Notes: generated by a model from the letters alone, not told the origin. A DNA stretch of 64,000 bases from Calditrichota bacterium (GCA_008501765.1 QQUE01000002.1:1-64000), one strand, 5' to 3'; positions 28,289 to 39,128 are shown, counted from the stretch's first letter. Translations and numbers: made by a program.

Positions 28289-29734
28289 ATGAATTTTTTT
28301 GACTGGCTGCTTGATCGGACCACGTATCTGAATGACGTCATGTGGGGCACACCCATGATTGTTTTGCTGGTTGGAACCGGCATTTTTCTCACTATTGCGA
28401 CTCGCGGCCTGCAATTTACCCACTTGTGGCACTCCATTAAACTTATTTTCAGCAAAGAATCCCGTTCGGAAACAGGCAAAGGGGACATTTCACCGTTTGC
28501 AGCATTAATGACGGCATTAGCCGCAACTGTTGGCAACGGAAATATTGCCGGTGTTGCAACCGCGATCGCCATCGGTGGCCCCGGCGCTCCTGTTTGGATG
28601 TGGATAGCCGGCATTATGGGAATGGCAACGAAATATGCGGAGGGATTTCTCGGTGTGCAGTTTCGTGAAATCGCCCCTAATGGCACGATGGCGGGCGGCC
28701 CAATGTATTACGTAAAAAATGGTCTGAAAAATAAAAAATTTGGCCGCATTCTCGGCGCTGCTTTTGCGGTTTGCGGCGTTGTCGCCTGCCTGATCGGTAC
28801 GGGCAATATGGCGCAATCCAACTCGATGACCGCTTCCCTCGCGAACACCCTAAATCAGGCCCTGAATAATGCAACCACGGCCGAGCAGGCTCCTGCATAC
28901 TTTTATTATTTAATCGGCGCTGGTATTGCGGTTTTGGTCGGCATGGTCATCATCGGAGGGATTAAAAAAATCGGACATGTGTCTGAAAAGCTGGTTCCTG
29001 CAATGATCATCTTTTACATCTTTTTCGCGCTTATCGTCATCGGCGCCAATCTCACACAAATCCCTGCAGCTTTCGTTCTAATTTTTAAATCAGCATTTGG
29101 ATTTCAACCGCTCGTCGGGGCTTCATTTGGGCTTGCCATTCAGAATGGCGTCAGTCGTGGGCTGCTCTCCAATGAGGCAGGATTGGGTTCCGCAGCCATC
29201 GCGCAGGGAGCGTCCAGCAGTGAAGAACCGACAAAAAATGGCCTAATCGCCATGACGGGTGTTTTTATCGACACGATTCTGGTCAACACTATGACCACTT
29301 TAACTATCGTGCTCACGCTCGCTCACGAGCAGACCCAAGCCTGGCAGGGCATCGATGCGACAAACAATATCACCAGTATTCTCGTCACCCAAAAAGCATT
29401 TGATTCTGTCATTCCATTTGGGGGGGCAATTATCGCTATGGCCTCATTTCTATTTGGATATACAACTCTTATCGGTTGGTCCTATTACGGTGAGAAATGT
29501 ATCGAATACCTCGGTGGAAACAGGGTAATTATGCCGTTCCGCTACACTTTCATCCTATTCTTGTTTTTCGGCGCGATTCTCACACCTTTGGCAGGAACAA
29601 ATTTTAATTACTTGAATATTGTGTGGAATCTTGGCAACATCGGCAATGCATTTATGGCTGCCCCCAACCTGATAGGTCTGATATTTTTGACCGGATTTGT
29701 CGCCCGCGTTACGCGTGAAAAATTGAAGAATTAA
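28289..29734 (+). CDS. alanine/glycine:cation symporter (AGCS) family transporter
   Basis: Inner-membrane Na+- or H+-coupled amino-acid importer of 481 residues with about 11 hydrophobic helices. Family signatures include TALAATVGNGNIAGVATAI near residue 70-90, a conserved unwound-helix region (GGPGAPVWMWIAG), MATKYAEGFLGVQFRE, and SNEAGLGSAAIAQGAS in the C-terminal half. Substrates are probably alanine or glycine. Monocistronic: strong promoter upstream, hairpin terminator downstream. Confidence 0.93.
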   Translation: MNFFDWLLDRTTYLNDVMWGTPMIVLLVGTGIFLTIATRGLQFTHLWHSIKLIFSKESRSETGKGDISPFAALMTALAATVGNGNIAGVATAIAIGGPGAPVWMWIAGIMGMATKYAEGFLGVQFREIAPNGTMAGGPMYYVKNGLKNKKFGRILGAAFAVCGVVACLIGTGNMAQSNSMTASLANTLNQALNNATTAEQAPAYFYYLIGAGIAVLVGMVIIGGIKKIGHVSEKLVPAMIIFYIFFALIVIGANLTQIPAAFVLIFKSAFGFQPLVGASFGLAIQNGVSRGLLSNEAGLGSAAIAQGASSSEEPTKNGLIAMTGVFIDTILVNTMTTLTIVLTLAHEQTQAWQGIDATNNITSILVTQKAFDSVIPFGGAIIAMASFLFGYTTLIGWSYYGEKCIEYLGGNRVIMPFRYTFILFLFFGAILTPLAGTNFNYLNIVWNLGNIGNAFMAAPNLIGLIFLTGFVARVTREKLKN

Positions 29735-30163
29735 ATTTATTTAGCGCAACGAGGCTATTCGTTTTGTGTAGCCTCGTTATTTCTTCAAACTAACGATGGA
29801 CCAGTCCCCCGGTTGCATTATTAACAATTCCGATTTCGAGCACTCAGGGCATTTCCACATTTATAAATAAAGCCTAAGTTTATTCTCTGGATAACACCTT
29901 TTACGTCTGGCCCCAAAAAGGCAAATTCAGGCTAAATCCGGTGTGCTTGATAATTCAAATAGGGACATGCTGCTGCCTTTTATCCCGAGCTGAAAATCGG
30001 CTGCTGTCATATACGCCCGATAAAGCTATAAATGCAAAAGTGTGGCCTCAGACTTTATAAATTGGCTGAGAATCGAAAGAAAAATATAAATTAATCAAGA
30101 ATATTTAAAATGAGGTGTGAACGCGCTAATGCAATTGACTTATAAAAATGAATTAATTAATAC
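29735..30163. other. gene-free stretch after the symporter gene
   Basis: 429 bases holding the symporter terminator at its start and otherwise unremarkable sequence. No frame, repeat or tRNA-like fold was seen. Confidence 0.5.
29748..29783 (+). terminator. rho-independent terminator of the symporter gene
   Basis: A 10-bp perfect stem (AACGAGGCTA at 29748-29757, TAGCCTCGTT at 29769-29778) is followed by ATTTCTT, 14 bases after the stop codon. Confidence 0.8.
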
Positions 30164-30475
30164 TTAAAACCGTTTCCCACGTGAATTTTTACGATTTGAT
30201 ACCGCTCCATTAGGAGTCGCTCGTTTTTTACCGCTCCCCGCTTTTGTTCCCTTGTTGCGCCCATTTCCTTTTCCACTTTTATTAGCCGCTGCCTGGCGCA
30301 AAGTCGTATAATATACCCGGTCATCATCCGCTCGTGTCAGTTGGCGTTTGCCGCCACCACGTGTAATTTGGCCATCACCACTTGGTACTGCCGTAACAGA
30401 TAATGCATCGGTCGCTCGCTGCTGATTCAACCCTCGCTGGCCCTGGCTTTTTCCTTTTGTTTTTTGATCTCGCAC
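30164..30475 (-). CDS. small very basic hypothetical protein downstream of RNase R
   Basis: Unrecognised 103-residue protein, strongly basic and low-complexity, rich in Lys, Arg, Gly, Asn and Ser (NKSGKGNGRNKGTKAGSGKK), with one more structured stretch, TRADDDRVYYTTLRQAAA. No membrane segment. It starts 7 bases after the rnr stop, so it is probably translated from the rnr message. Basic tails of this kind often bind RNA or DNA, but that is inference. The frame could be fortuitous, although no other frame covers this stretch. Confidence 0.5.
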   Translation of the reverse strand: MRDQKTKGKSQGQRGLNQQRATDALSVTAVPSGDGQITRGGGKRQLTRADDDRVYYTTLRQAAANKSGKGNGRNKGTKAGSGKKRATPNGAVSNRKNSRGKRF

Positions 30476-30482
30476 GGTTAAT

Positions 30483-32708
30483 TTAACCTTTCTTTTTCAA
30501 GTGATTTTTGCTGCGATTTTTATTATTTTTTTTGCGTTTTTTATTTGTTTTATCTTTATTTACGCGCTTTTTTTTATAACCGTCAATTAACAATAAATCT
30601 ATTACAGACTCATGTGGGTCAGCGCGGACAACTTTTACACGAATATTATCGCCCAGCCGAAATTTTACCCCGGTTGTCGTTCCGTGAAGCGTGTAGGATT
30701 TGTCATCGTATTCATAAATATCATCATGTAAATCAGAAATATGAACCAATCCTTCGACAAGAAAATCTGTCAGTTCGACAAACAATCCAAAATGTACAAC
30801 CCCCGAAATTATTCCATCAAATTCATCGCCAAGATGGGCTTGCATGTATTCAACTTTTTTCATCTTTATCGAAGCGCGTTCGGCGGAAAGCGCCACAAGT
30901 TCACGTTCATTGGACTGATCGCAACTGTCTTCGATTCGCTTTGTCAATGCTTCACGTTTTTCTTCAGTCCAGCCGTGACGCATATAATTCTTTAAAGTCC
31001 GATGCACTTCCAAATCGGGATATCGACGAATCGGCGAAGTAAAATGTGTGTATCGTTTGAAAGCCAGGCCAAAATGACCGATATTCATGGTTTCATAACG
31101 GGCTTTCATCAATGAGCGAAGCAGGATACTTTGAATGATGTTTTCTTTATCCGATCCTGCTATCGAGTTCATAAAGCGACTGAGTTTTGAACTCGTCATG
31201 CGTCCACCAAGCTTGTGCTCAACGCCGATAGCTCCGAGAAACTCGATAAATTCACCCATCTTTTTGCTATCGGGCTTGTCATGATTTCGATAGACAAAAG
31301 GAGGTGTACCGTACTCTGTTTTCAAAGATTCGATATATTCCGTAACTGTCTGATTTGCCAGCAGCATAAATTCTTCGATCATTTGCATGCTCGCGAGCGA
31401 CTCGCGCCGCTTGATTTCAACCGGCACGCCTTTTTTATCGAGAATAACTTGCGCTTCCGGAGTTTCAAATCGTAAACTTCCGTGTCGAAACCGGTTGTGC
31501 CGCAGCGTTCGCGATAGCGTGGCCATCGCGTTTAGCGGCTCGATAAATTCAGGCTCAATATCTTTTTTATTATCCCAGAATTTTTGCACTTCCTGATAAG
31601 TAAAACGCCGCTTACTACGAATGACGGTTTCCATAATTTTATATGAAATAACATCCCCTGCGGGTGTCACTTCCATTATACAGCTATAGGCCAGTCTGTC
31701 TTTCAGCGGTTGCAAACTGCATAAAGTATTGCTTAAATGTTCCGGCAACATCGGAATCACCCGGTCAACGAGATAAACCGAAGTCCCACGTTCCCGGGCT
31801 TCAGTATCAACAGTATCGCCTTGTTTCACGTAGTAAGAAACATCAGCAATGTGGACGCCAAGCTGCCAATTACCAGAATCAAGATGTTCAAGTGAAACGG
31901 CGTCATCAAAATCTTTGGCATCCGGTGGATCGATGGTAAAACACATCTGATCGCGTAAATCCAACCTGGAATTGATGACTTCCTGCGGAATATCCGCTGT
32001 CCGTTTTGCGGCTTCGTGTTCAACTTTTTTCGGAAAAGTCAGGGGTAAATTAAATGCCGTCACAACGGACAGGACATCGACACCGACATCTCCCGGATAC
32101 CCAAGGACAGTGGAAACATGCCCTTCCGGGTTCATCCATTCATCTTCCCAATAATCGATTTCAACGGCGACTTTCTGCCCTTCTTTTGCTCCGTTTAAAT
32201 CACTTTCGTGAACAAAAATATCACGTTTTATTTTGGGATCATCAGGCACAAGATAATAGTAATGCTTTCCCTGTTTGAGAAGCCCGACAATATATCGGCG
32301 CTGCCGCTCGACAACCTTGACGACGCGGCCTTCTTTCCGGCGACCTTTGGCAGAGGCGAAGAGCTGAACTTTCACCAAATCACCGTCCAGGGCCAAGCCT
32401 ATATTTCCGGGACCGATAAAAATATCTTCCTCACCTTCAGGCATTAATAAAAAGGCAAAACCCTGCGCTTTGACTTCAATTTTCCCTTCGAGAACAGAAC
32501 TTGGTTTTAAAGCACGGAACCGGTTTGATTTATATTTTGAAATTAAATTTTCATCGGCTAAACGGCGAGTCGCTGTTCGTAATTCAGAGTATTCTGCCGG
32601 TGCAATTTTCAGAAGCTGCGCAAGCTCTTTGGTTTTAAATAACCGGTGCGGCTGTGCTTCCAAGGTTTTGATTATATTTTTTTTATAAAATGTAAATTTT
32701 CGTTTCAT
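30483..32708 (-). CDS. rnr: ribonuclease R (RNase II/RNB family)
   Basis: 3'-to-5' exoribonuclease of 741 residues that degrades structured RNA. The order is an N-terminal winged-helix segment, two cold-shock OB folds (LEGKIEVKAQGFAFLLMPEG near 73-92), the RNB catalytic domain with DPPDAKDFDD (260-269) holding the Mg2+ aspartates, TSPIRRYPDL late in the domain, then an S1 domain (GIISGVVHFGLFVELTDFLV). The tail is almost pure Lys/Arg/Asn, typical of RNase R. No clear ribosome site precedes the ATG. The small basic protein gene follows at once. Confidence 0.95.
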   Translation of the reverse strand: MKRKFTFYKKNIIKTLEAQPHRLFKTKELAQLLKIAPAEYSELRTATRRLADENLISKYKSNRFRALKPSSVLEGKIEVKAQGFAFLLMPEGEEDIFIGPGNIGLALDGDLVKVQLFASAKGRRKEGRVVKVVERQRRYIVGLLKQGKHYYYLVPDDPKIKRDIFVHESDLNGAKEGQKVAVEIDYWEDEWMNPEGHVSTVLGYPGDVGVDVLSVVTAFNLPLTFPKKVEHEAAKRTADIPQEVINSRLDLRDQMCFTIDPPDAKDFDDAVSLEHLDSGNWQLGVHIADVSYYVKQGDTVDTEARERGTSVYLVDRVIPMLPEHLSNTLCSLQPLKDRLAYSCIMEVTPAGDVISYKIMETVIRSKRRFTYQEVQKFWDNKKDIEPEFIEPLNAMATLSRTLRHNRFRHGSLRFETPEAQVILDKKGVPVEIKRRESLASMQMIEEFMLLANQTVTEYIESLKTEYGTPPFVYRNHDKPDSKKMGEFIEFLGAIGVEHKLGGRMTSSKLSRFMNSIAGSDKENIIQSILLRSLMKARYETMNIGHFGLAFKRYTHFTSPIRRYPDLEVHRTLKNYMRHGWTEEKREALTKRIEDSCDQSNERELVALSAERASIKMKKVEYMQAHLGDEFDGIISGVVHFGLFVELTDFLVEGLVHISDLHDDIYEYDDKSYTLHGTTTGVKFRLGDNIRVKVVRADPHESVIDLLLIDGYKKKRVNKDKTNKKRKKNNKNRSKNHLKKKG

Positions 32709-33006
32709 ATATTTTTTTTAACCAGCAACTTGTGCGGTAAACAAACATAACTCGAACGACCGATAATTCGTATTTTTCAACTTTCCCACGGTTAAACCGC
32801 CTGTTTGGAAATCGAAGATGATAAATATGCGATTGTAAAAATATGATGTAAACCTGAGATGATAGCTCAGTAAAAAGAGAAGATTCAAATTCACCCGTTG
32901 CAAGAACGTACCATTTCGGGCAAGAATTGCTTGCACTGAAGAGATGTTTTAAAGATAAGTACTTCTGCAAAAGCCGACGCCCAAATTGACCGCCGACCCT
33001 TTCAAT

Positions 33007-35241
33007 TTAATATTCTATTTCACTGCTGCGAGGTGCGTTAATCAATTCCCGCACTTCATCAACCATGGCGCGTGCGCTGGCACGTAATTCCTTTTTCTTG
33101 TCTATTAAATTACCTTCATTGGCAAAACTGTGCAGTTGCACGTGAAATCGAAGTGAGTTCGTCGTGCCCGAAGGTCTGATTGTTAGATGATTCATTTTTG
33201 CATCATCAAAATAAAAACGAATTCCCTCGTCCGGAAACTTGAAATCTTCTGTTGGAGGATAAACGTGATCGTATTTGCCTGTTCGATAAATAACCGAAGA
33301 TTTCACCGCACGACCCTGAAAACTCAATTCCTTCCGATTGGCTCGAACATTCAGGTCAATTGCTTTTTTAAGAATTGCAATTTTGAGTCTATCGCCCTCA
33401 ATTCCAGGGTATTCGCCATCGAGTGGATCCGGTTCATAATAGTTGACAAAGTAACCAACTTCGGGATCGAGATAAATTTCGTTGTCGATTAGTTCGTAAA
33501 TCGTCGTATTATTTTCTTTGGCATATTTTGCCACCTCTGCTATAAGAATGGAGGCAAACGTTCCATCTTTATCGCGCACATGGCCTTTTTCCCCAAGTGA
33601 AAAATCGTCAGCCGGCGGCAATCCCAAAATTGAAAAGCCATTGCTCTGTTCCATAGCTGCAAGATTATACACCCTTTTACCAGCCATTTTTTCCGTTTGA
33701 TAAAGATAGGGGTGGCATAAATCATCTTTCTCCGATTGCTTGCCCTCCACCAGATCCTGTGTGAGACACCCATCCCAGGCGTCACGCACACCGGCAGAAA
33801 GGGCGGCAAAACCGACCCATGTTTTAATGACTCCGAGGCCAAACCGGGTGGCTACCTTCGCCATACTATCCGAGGTCGTATGGGATAAAACGATAAAAGA
33901 TTCTTCAGGTTTGATGGATTTATCAAATTTAAGCCGGAACCAGACCAGGAGCGCCCACATATCGTCTGCCGGCATGAGCATGTAATCGCGATTATTATAG
34001 AGAAAACGTTGATTTTCCGGCACTTTTACGACTGTGCCACAGCGGTCGGCGTCGGGATCAGTACCCAACAGGATATCAAGTTTTTGCCATTCATCCGGGA
34101 ATTCTTGCTGAAAAGTCTCCACAGCAATTTTTGCGGCCCGCGGATCACCTGGATCGGGTTGCTGCTCTTCACCGGGATTGCTGTTAAATGACGGGAAAAG
34201 ACCATTAAGTTCGCCAAGTCCATTTTGGGTAATCATGTTAACATGATCAAAACCCGTCTCATTTAACAGGCGTGGCACGGCTTTTCTTCCCGCGCCATGA
34301 AATGCACAAAATCCAATATTTAATGAGTCCCCGGCCTGCTGTCTATTATCACGCAAAAGGAATGACTTGATATGATCGCAATGTTCTTTGTGAATGTCAA
34401 TGATTTTACAACCAAAATAGTCCACATCAGCAATTTTTTCTGCCCCACCGAGAAAAACGAGCTTGCCGGCAGGTGCATCTTCCAGTTTGCATAACTGAAC
34501 ATCCTCGGTTGTGGCGTGTAAAATGTAATCGTTGTACATTTCAGTGCGTTCTTTCGGGTCGAACTGCGACCCATTGCCGCAGGAAAGTTTATACCCATTG
34601 TAACGATAATCGTTGTGACTTGCGGAAAGCAGAATCCCCATATCAGCCTTGAGAAAAGGAATCGCATACGTGACTTCAGGATAGGGACAGGGCTCATCAA
34701 AAAGATAAACTGTGTAGCCAAAATGCAGAAAAAGTTCACTTATTCGACGAGCAAAATCAACCCCGCGGGTGCGGCTATCATAGCCGATAACTATTTTATT
34801 AAATCCCTTGTTCAGCCCGAATTTCGCTACCCCGGCAGATGTAACTAACAGAACAACGTCGTTAAGTGTATTGGGTCCTTTGATTATCGGGACATCCAGG
34901 CCTTCTTCTTTGAGGCGAACGATGGATTCCCGGTCATCTGCCATGAGCCCGCGAATCCCTCCCGTGCCAAATGACATTTTCTTGCGAAAGGCATTAACGA
35001 GTTCTTCCCATTTTCCAGCATTAATCGCCGAAGCAAGGCCGTTTTTCAAGCTTGGTGACAGGTGATCAATATTGGCATCGTTCAACCACGCCGCAAGATG
35101 TTTAATCGAATTTTTCTGTGCATCTTTATATTGTGCTTCGGTTATTTTACTACTGTTCAGCGCTTCATTCAAATAGGAATTGATGCCTTTTTCAGCAGCA
35201 TCCATCAAGCCGATAATATCCAGGCCCGCGTTCGAACTCAT
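33007..35241 (-). CDS. phospho-sugar mutase (alpha-D-phosphohexomutase family)
   Basis: Cytoplasmic enzyme of 744 residues that interconverts sugar 1- and 6-phosphates (phosphoglucomutase or phosphomannomutase). Active-site phosphoserine S208 lies in LLSASHND, the metal loop is DPDADR (395-400), and RPSGTTNSLRFHV near the C-terminus binds phosphate. GIRGLMADDR near 96-104 is the usual N-terminal Gly-rich motif. It is longer than typical (550-600), with an 80-residue N-terminal helical extension and insertions. It lies 30 bases after prmC and is probably the last gene of the rho-prfA-prmC run. Confidence 0.9.
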   Translation of the reverse strand: MSSNAGLDIIGLMDAAEKGINSYLNEALNSSKITEAQYKDAQKNSIKHLAAWLNDANIDHLSPSLKNGLASAINAGKWEELVNAFRKKMSFGTGGIRGLMADDRESIVRLKEEGLDVPIIKGPNTLNDVVLLVTSAGVAKFGLNKGFNKIVIGYDSRTRGVDFARRISELFLHFGYTVYLFDEPCPYPEVTYAIPFLKADMGILLSASHNDYRYNGYKLSCGNGSQFDPKERTEMYNDYILHATTEDVQLCKLEDAPAGKLVFLGGAEKIADVDYFGCKIIDIHKEHCDHIKSFLLRDNRQQAGDSLNIGFCAFHGAGRKAVPRLLNETGFDHVNMITQNGLGELNGLFPSFNSNPGEEQQPDPGDPRAAKIAVETFQQEFPDEWQKLDILLGTDPDADRCGTVVKVPENQRFLYNNRDYMLMPADDMWALLVWFRLKFDKSIKPEESFIVLSHTTSDSMAKVATRFGLGVIKTWVGFAALSAGVRDAWDGCLTQDLVEGKQSEKDDLCHPYLYQTEKMAGKRVYNLAAMEQSNGFSILGLPPADDFSLGEKGHVRDKDGTFASILIAEVAKYAKENNTTIYELIDNEIYLDPEVGYFVNYYEPDPLDGEYPGIEGDRLKIAILKKAIDLNVRANRKELSFQGRAVKSSVIYRTGKYDHVYPPTEDFKFPDEGIRFYFDDAKMNHLTIRPSGTTNSLRFHVQLHSFANEGNLIDKKKELRASARAMVDEVRELINAPRSSEIEY

Positions 35242-35271
35242 AGGGAAGTCTCCTGTTTTTTGATTTTCAAA

Positions 35272-36147
35272 TTACTTTTTCGCATATACAAATCGATTTC
35301 GGCCGGTCAAATCGGGAACAACGGTCACATCTTGGAAAGTTTGAATCGTAAATATCCCGGTAACTTGTTCTCCTTGCTCACTGCCAATTTCACAGATTAA
35401 GTGCCCACTCTTTTTTAAAACACGCTCAGTTAATTGGGCTATGATTTTATAAAATTTTAGAGAATCCTCACAAAACAGAGCGATCTCAGGTTCGAAGTTG
35501 ACAACTTCCGGTTCAAGATCAGGTTTCTCAGAATTGGCGATATACGGTGGATTGGAGACGATAATATCAAATGGCTGAATCAATTGGCCAACAAAGGAAT
35601 TATCGCCAATATCACCTTGTATAAACTCTATTTTGTCAAGAACTTCATGATAGGCTGCATTTTCGCGCGCAACTGCAATGGCCTCCGGAGATATATCTAC
35701 AGCAGTCACTCGAATCTGCGGGTTATTTTTTGCCAAAGCAATAGAAATATTGCCGCTGCCGGCCCCGATATCCAGAACTCGAATTTCTCCATCAATATCA
35801 CTGCACAAAGCCAAAGTTTTTTCGACCAGCAATTCCGTTTCCGGTCGTGGGATGAGGACGCCCTTTTTTACGAAAAATTTCAAAGAATAAAACTCAGTGA
35901 AGCCGAGAATGTATTGTAAAGGTTCCCGGTCTGCGCGGCGCAAAAGAAGTTTTTTAAACGATGCGAGTTCATCTAAAACGAGAGGTCGGTCAAAGTGGAG
36001 ATAAAGTTGAACGCGGTCAAATTTTAAAACTTCACACAAAAGCCATTCCACGCACAATCGTGGATTTTCAACACCTTTGTTTTTGAGAAATTCAGTTGAC
36101 CATGAAAGCAGCTTAATAACAGTCCAGCTTTTCTGTTCTTCCGGCAT
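35272..36147 (-). CDS. prmC: release factor glutamine N5-methyltransferase PrmC
   Basis: SAM methyltransferase of 291 residues that methylates the glutamine of the GGQ motif in release factors. The N-terminal helical domain is followed by VLDIGAGSGNISIALAK (SAM site) and the catalytic NPPY (199-202) in IIVSNPPYIANSE. FTEFYSLKFFVKKGVLIPRPETE is the PrmC family signature. It starts 2 bases after the prfA stop, so it is co-translated with its own substrate. Confidence 0.95.
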   Translation of the reverse strand: MPEEQKSWTVIKLLSWSTEFLKNKGVENPRLCVEWLLCEVLKFDRVQLYLHFDRPLVLDELASFKKLLLRRADREPLQYILGFTEFYSLKFFVKKGVLIPRPETELLVEKTLALCSDIDGEIRVLDIGAGSGNISIALAKNNPQIRVTAVDISPEAIAVARENAAYHEVLDKIEFIQGDIGDNSFVGQLIQPFDIIVSNPPYIANSEKPDLEPEVVNFEPEIALFCEDSLKFYKIIAQLTERVLKKSGHLICEIGSEQGEQVTGIFTIQTFQDVTVVPDLTGRNRFVYAKK

Positions 36148-36149
36148 GT

Positions 36150-37220
36150 TTAGGACTCGGATTCCTTTAACAGAATATTCTTTTCTTCTGTGGACAATTT
36201 CTCAATTAATTCGCGCAAGTCCCCATCCATAATTTCATGCAGCCGGTAAAGCGTCAGATTGATGCGATGGTCCGTCATCCTGCCTTGCGGGAAATTGTAG
36301 GTTCGAATTTTGGCGCTGCGGTCGCCGGTGCTGACCATTTTGCGCCTGTTTGCAGCCAATTTTTTATTTTCTTCTTCCATTTTTGCATCCAGCAGGCGGG
36401 AACGCAAAACGCGCAGGGCTTTGGCTTTATTTTTATGCTGGCTTTTTTCATCCTGACAGGTAACGATCACACCTGTCGGAATATGGGTAATTCGTACGGC
36501 GGAATCTGTCGTATTTACACTTTGTCCACCCGGGCCGCTACTGCGGTAAACATCTATTTTTAAGTCCTTTGCATCAATAGCAAAATCGACTTCATCGGCT
36601 TCGGGCAAAACGGCCACGGTGACGGCGCTCGTATGGACGCGGCCACTCTGTTCTGTTTGGGGTACGCGCTGAACGCGATGAACCCCTCCCTCAAATTTCA
36701 TACGGCCGTAGACATCTTTTCCCTGAATCATTGATATGATTTCTTTAAATCCACCAATGCCTTGCGGGTTCGAACTGAGAATATCAATTTTCCAGCCATT
36801 CCTCTCGGCGAAACGTGTGTACATTCGAAAAATTTCACCTGCAAAAAGGCCAGCCTCGTCGCCGCCGGTTCCAGCACGAATTTCAACCATAGCATTTTTG
36901 CTATCATTGGGATCTTTGGGCACAAGGAAAAGCTTTAACCGCTCTTCCAAAGCTGGTAACTTATTTTGCTGTTCAGTTATTTCCAGCTGCGCCATTTCAA
37001 CTAATTCCGCATCTTCATTTTCATCAACAATCGATTTTGCTTCTAAAATGGCTTCCAACGTCCCCTGATAACCATGATAAACTTTGATTATCGCTTCTAC
37101 GGTGTTGTGTTCCTTTGCCACGTCCTTTAACTTTACCGGATTGGATAGAACATCCGGATCTGAGAGTAAACTGGTTAATTCTTCAAGACGCTCTTCATAT
37201 TTTTTAAACTTGTCTAGCAT
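36150..37220 (-). CDS. prfA: peptide chain release factor 1
   Basis: RF1 of 356 residues reads UAA and UAG stops and triggers peptide release. The GGQ motif is at 231-233 in [10 protein letters not shown]; the stop-codon recognition tripeptide reads PQT (187-189) in [14 protein letters not shown], where RF1 usually has PAT/PET-like residues. The N-terminal coiled coil and the C-terminal LHEIMDGDL are normal. It lies between rpmE2 and prmC. Confidence 0.96.
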   Translation of the reverse strand: MLDKFKKYEERLEELTSLLSDPDVLSNPVKLKDVAKEHNTVEAIIKVYHGYQGTLEAILEAKSIVDENEDAELVEMAQLEITEQQNKLPALEERLKLFLVPKDPNDSKNAMVEIRAGTGGDEAGLFAGEIFRMYTRFAERNGWKIDILSSNPQGIGGFKEIISMIQGKDVYGRMKFEGGVHRVQRVPQTEQSGRVHTSAVTVAVLPEADEVDFAIDAKDLKIDVYRSSGPGGQSVNTTDSAVRITHIPTGVIVTCQDEKSQHKNKAKALRVLRSRLLDAKMEEENKKLAANRRKMVSTGDRSAKIRTYNFPQGRMTDHRINLTLYRLHEIMDGDLRELIEKLSTEEKNILLKESES

Positions 37221-37506
37221 TTTTAAATACTTTTTTTCACCTCAATATTTGCATAAACAGCCGCATAAACGAAACTGAAAGGGCTATACGCCAGCATGCG
37301 ACTTATGAAATATTTTTAGAGTTTGAGAATTCAGTTGTGCAAAGGAAAGATGACGTGCCAATCAATTTTTAGCACGCTAATTGCGCTGCAACAACACCCC
37401 TGTGAGTCCGAGCGGGCATCATTGCGGTCAAGTTCACGGGATTGATGAGAGATTACTAAAAATAAAAACGGAATATATCGCGTACATTCCGTTTTACAAA
37501 AATCGC
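37221..37506. other. intergenic region upstream of prfA
   Basis: 286 bases containing the rpmE2 terminator at one end and the prfA leader at the other. A GC-richer island at about 37380-37440 stands out but matches no RNA family I recognise. Confidence 0.4.
37465..37495 (-). terminator. rho-independent terminator of rpmE2
   Basis: Perfect 10-bp stem AAAACGGAAT / ATTCCGTTTT (37465-37474, 37486-37495) followed on the minus strand by TTATTTTT, just after the L31 stop codon. Confidence 0.8.
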
Positions 37507-37770
37507 TTACTCTGTTTCTTCCGACGGTTTTTTGCCATACTTTTTCAAGTATTTTTCAACACGACCGGCGGTATCTACAAGGCGCTGTTTTCCGGTAAAA
37601 AACGGATGCGATGCACTTGAGATATCAACCTCTATCAATGGGTATTCGTTGCCATCTTCCCACTTGATGGTTTTATCGCTCTGCTGAGTTGACCGTGTTA
37701 AAAAGGCAAAATCTGCAGCCACATCTTTATAAACGATGTAATTATAATCTGGGTGAATTCCCTTTTTCAA
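37507..37770 (-). CDS. rpmE2: ribosomal protein L31, type B
   Basis: Large-subunit protein of 87 residues. [20 protein letters not shown] and [20 protein letters not shown] are the L31 signatures. The cysteines that bind zinc in type A L31 are absent, which makes this the zinc-independent type B. It lies 110 bases after rho, a common arrangement, and is followed by its own terminator. Confidence 0.95.
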   Translation of the reverse strand: MKKGIHPDYNYIVYKDVAADFAFLTRSTQQSDKTIKWEDGNEYPLIEVDISSASHPFFTGKQRLVDTAGRVEKYLKKYGKKPSEETE

Positions 37771-37880
37771 TTTCTTTGCCTCCCTTGAGACGCTAATCTA
37801 TTAAATATAACATTGTATTTTTTTCGAAAAAAACTTATGAATATATAGCTTTTATGAGTGAAAAAGCAAGTAAAACTTTT

Positions 37881-39128
37881 TTATCCATTCATAGATTCAA
37901 GAAAATCCTTGTTATTTTTCGTGCCCCGAATTCTCGATTGAATAAACTCCATCGATTCAACAGGTGAAAGACTTGCGAGTAATTTACGCAAGACCCAAAT
38001 GCGATTAATTTCGAACTCATCTAACAGCAATTCTTCTTTCCTGGTGCTGGAGCGATTGAGATCAATAGCGGGAAACATACGGCGGTCAGCGAGCCTGCGA
38101 TCAAGCACGAGTTCCATATTTCCGGTGCCTTTAAATTCCTCGAAAATAACATCGTCCATGCGGCTTCCCGTATCAATAAGCGCTGTTGCGATAACTGTCA
38201 GGCTGCCACCTTCTTCCACATTTCTCGCGGCACCAAAAAACCGTTTTGGACGCTCCAACGCTGTGGCATCGAGACCACCGGTTAAAATTTTCCCGCTGTG
38301 AGCAACGACAGTATTATGTGCCCGCGCCAAACGGGTAATACTATCCAGTAAAATGATAACATCATGTCCAAATTCCACCAATCTTTTTGATTTTTCCAAA
38401 ACCATATCGGCGACCTGCACGTGACGCTCTGGTGGCTCGTCGAATGTCGAGCTGACGACTTCCGCATTCACAGAACGCTGCATATCCGTAACCTCTTCCG
38501 GGCGCTCATCGATCAAAAGCACAATAAGTTTGACATCGGGATGATTTTTAGTGATGGCATTGGCAATATTTTGCAGCAGGGTTGTTTTCCCGGTTTTCGG
38601 CTGCGCCACGATTAGCCCCCGCTGGCCCATTCCAAGAGGCGTGAGCATATCCATTATTCGGGTTGAATAATCAGATGGTTCGGTTTCGAGTTTAATTCGC
38701 TTGTCCGGATACAAAGGTGTCAGGTTATCAAAAAGTATTTTACTTTTGGCCGCATCCGGATTTTCAAAATTAACTGCCTCAACTTTTAATAGGGCGAAAA
38801 AACGCTCATTTTCTTTAGGTGGCCGAATTTGACCAGACACGGTGTCCCCGGTTCGCAATCCAAAACGTTTAATCTGGCTTGGAGAGACATAAATATCATC
38901 CGGCCCGGGTAGATAATTATAATCCGGGCTGCGCAGGAAGCCATACCCATCGGGCAAAACTTCGAGAACGCCATCCGCAAAAATAAGGCCCTCTTTTTTC
39001 GTTTGCTCTTCCAGAATTTTAAAAATCAAGTCCTGCTTTTTCAATCCGGTAGCACCCGGGACACGCAGTTCCTGTGCTAACTTGGAAAGTTCAGCAATTT
39101 TAAGAGACTTGAGTTCAGCGATTTCCAT
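37881..39128 (-). CDS. rho: transcription termination factor Rho
   Basis: Hexameric RNA-dependent ATPase, about 415 residues. The N-terminal Rho_N segment ([20 protein letters not shown]) is followed by the RNA-binding cold-shock fold ([20 protein letters not shown]), Walker [11 protein letters not shown], the P-loop partner [14 protein letters not shown] and the C-terminal RRMFPAIDL. The frame begins with a GTG at 39143; I choose the ATG at 39128 because AAAGGAA lies 6 bases before it. It is the first gene of the translation-termination cluster rho-rpmE2-prfA-prmC. Confidence 0.95.
   Translation of the reverse strand: MEIAELKSLKIAELSKLAQELRVPGATGLKKQDLIFKILEEQTKKEGLIFADGVLEVLPDGYGFLRSPDYNYLPGPDDIYVSPSQIKRFGLRTGDTVSGQIRPPKENERFFALLKVEAVNFENPDAAKSKILFDNLTPLYPDKRIKLETEPSDYSTRIMDMLTPLGMGQRGLIVAQPKTGKTTLLQNIANAITKNHPDVKLIVLLIDERPEEVTDMQRSVNAEVVSSTFDEPPERHVQVADMVLEKSKRLVEFGHDVIILLDSITRLARAHNTVVAHSGKILTGGLDATALERPKRFFGAARNVEEGGSLTVIATALIDTGSRMDDVIFEEFKGTGNMELVLDRRLADRRMFPAIDLNRSSTRKEELLLDEFEINRIWVLRKLLASLSPVESMEFIQSRIRGTKNNKDFLESMNG

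Noticed and set aside
32683-32970. 95-codon minus-strand frame upstream of rnr
   Set aside because: Overlaps the rnr start, has unusual composition and resembles no protein.
37380-37440. GC-richer island before prfA as a structured RNA
   Set aside because: I could not fit it to any known riboswitch, SRP RNA or tRNA fold, and saw no stable stem.
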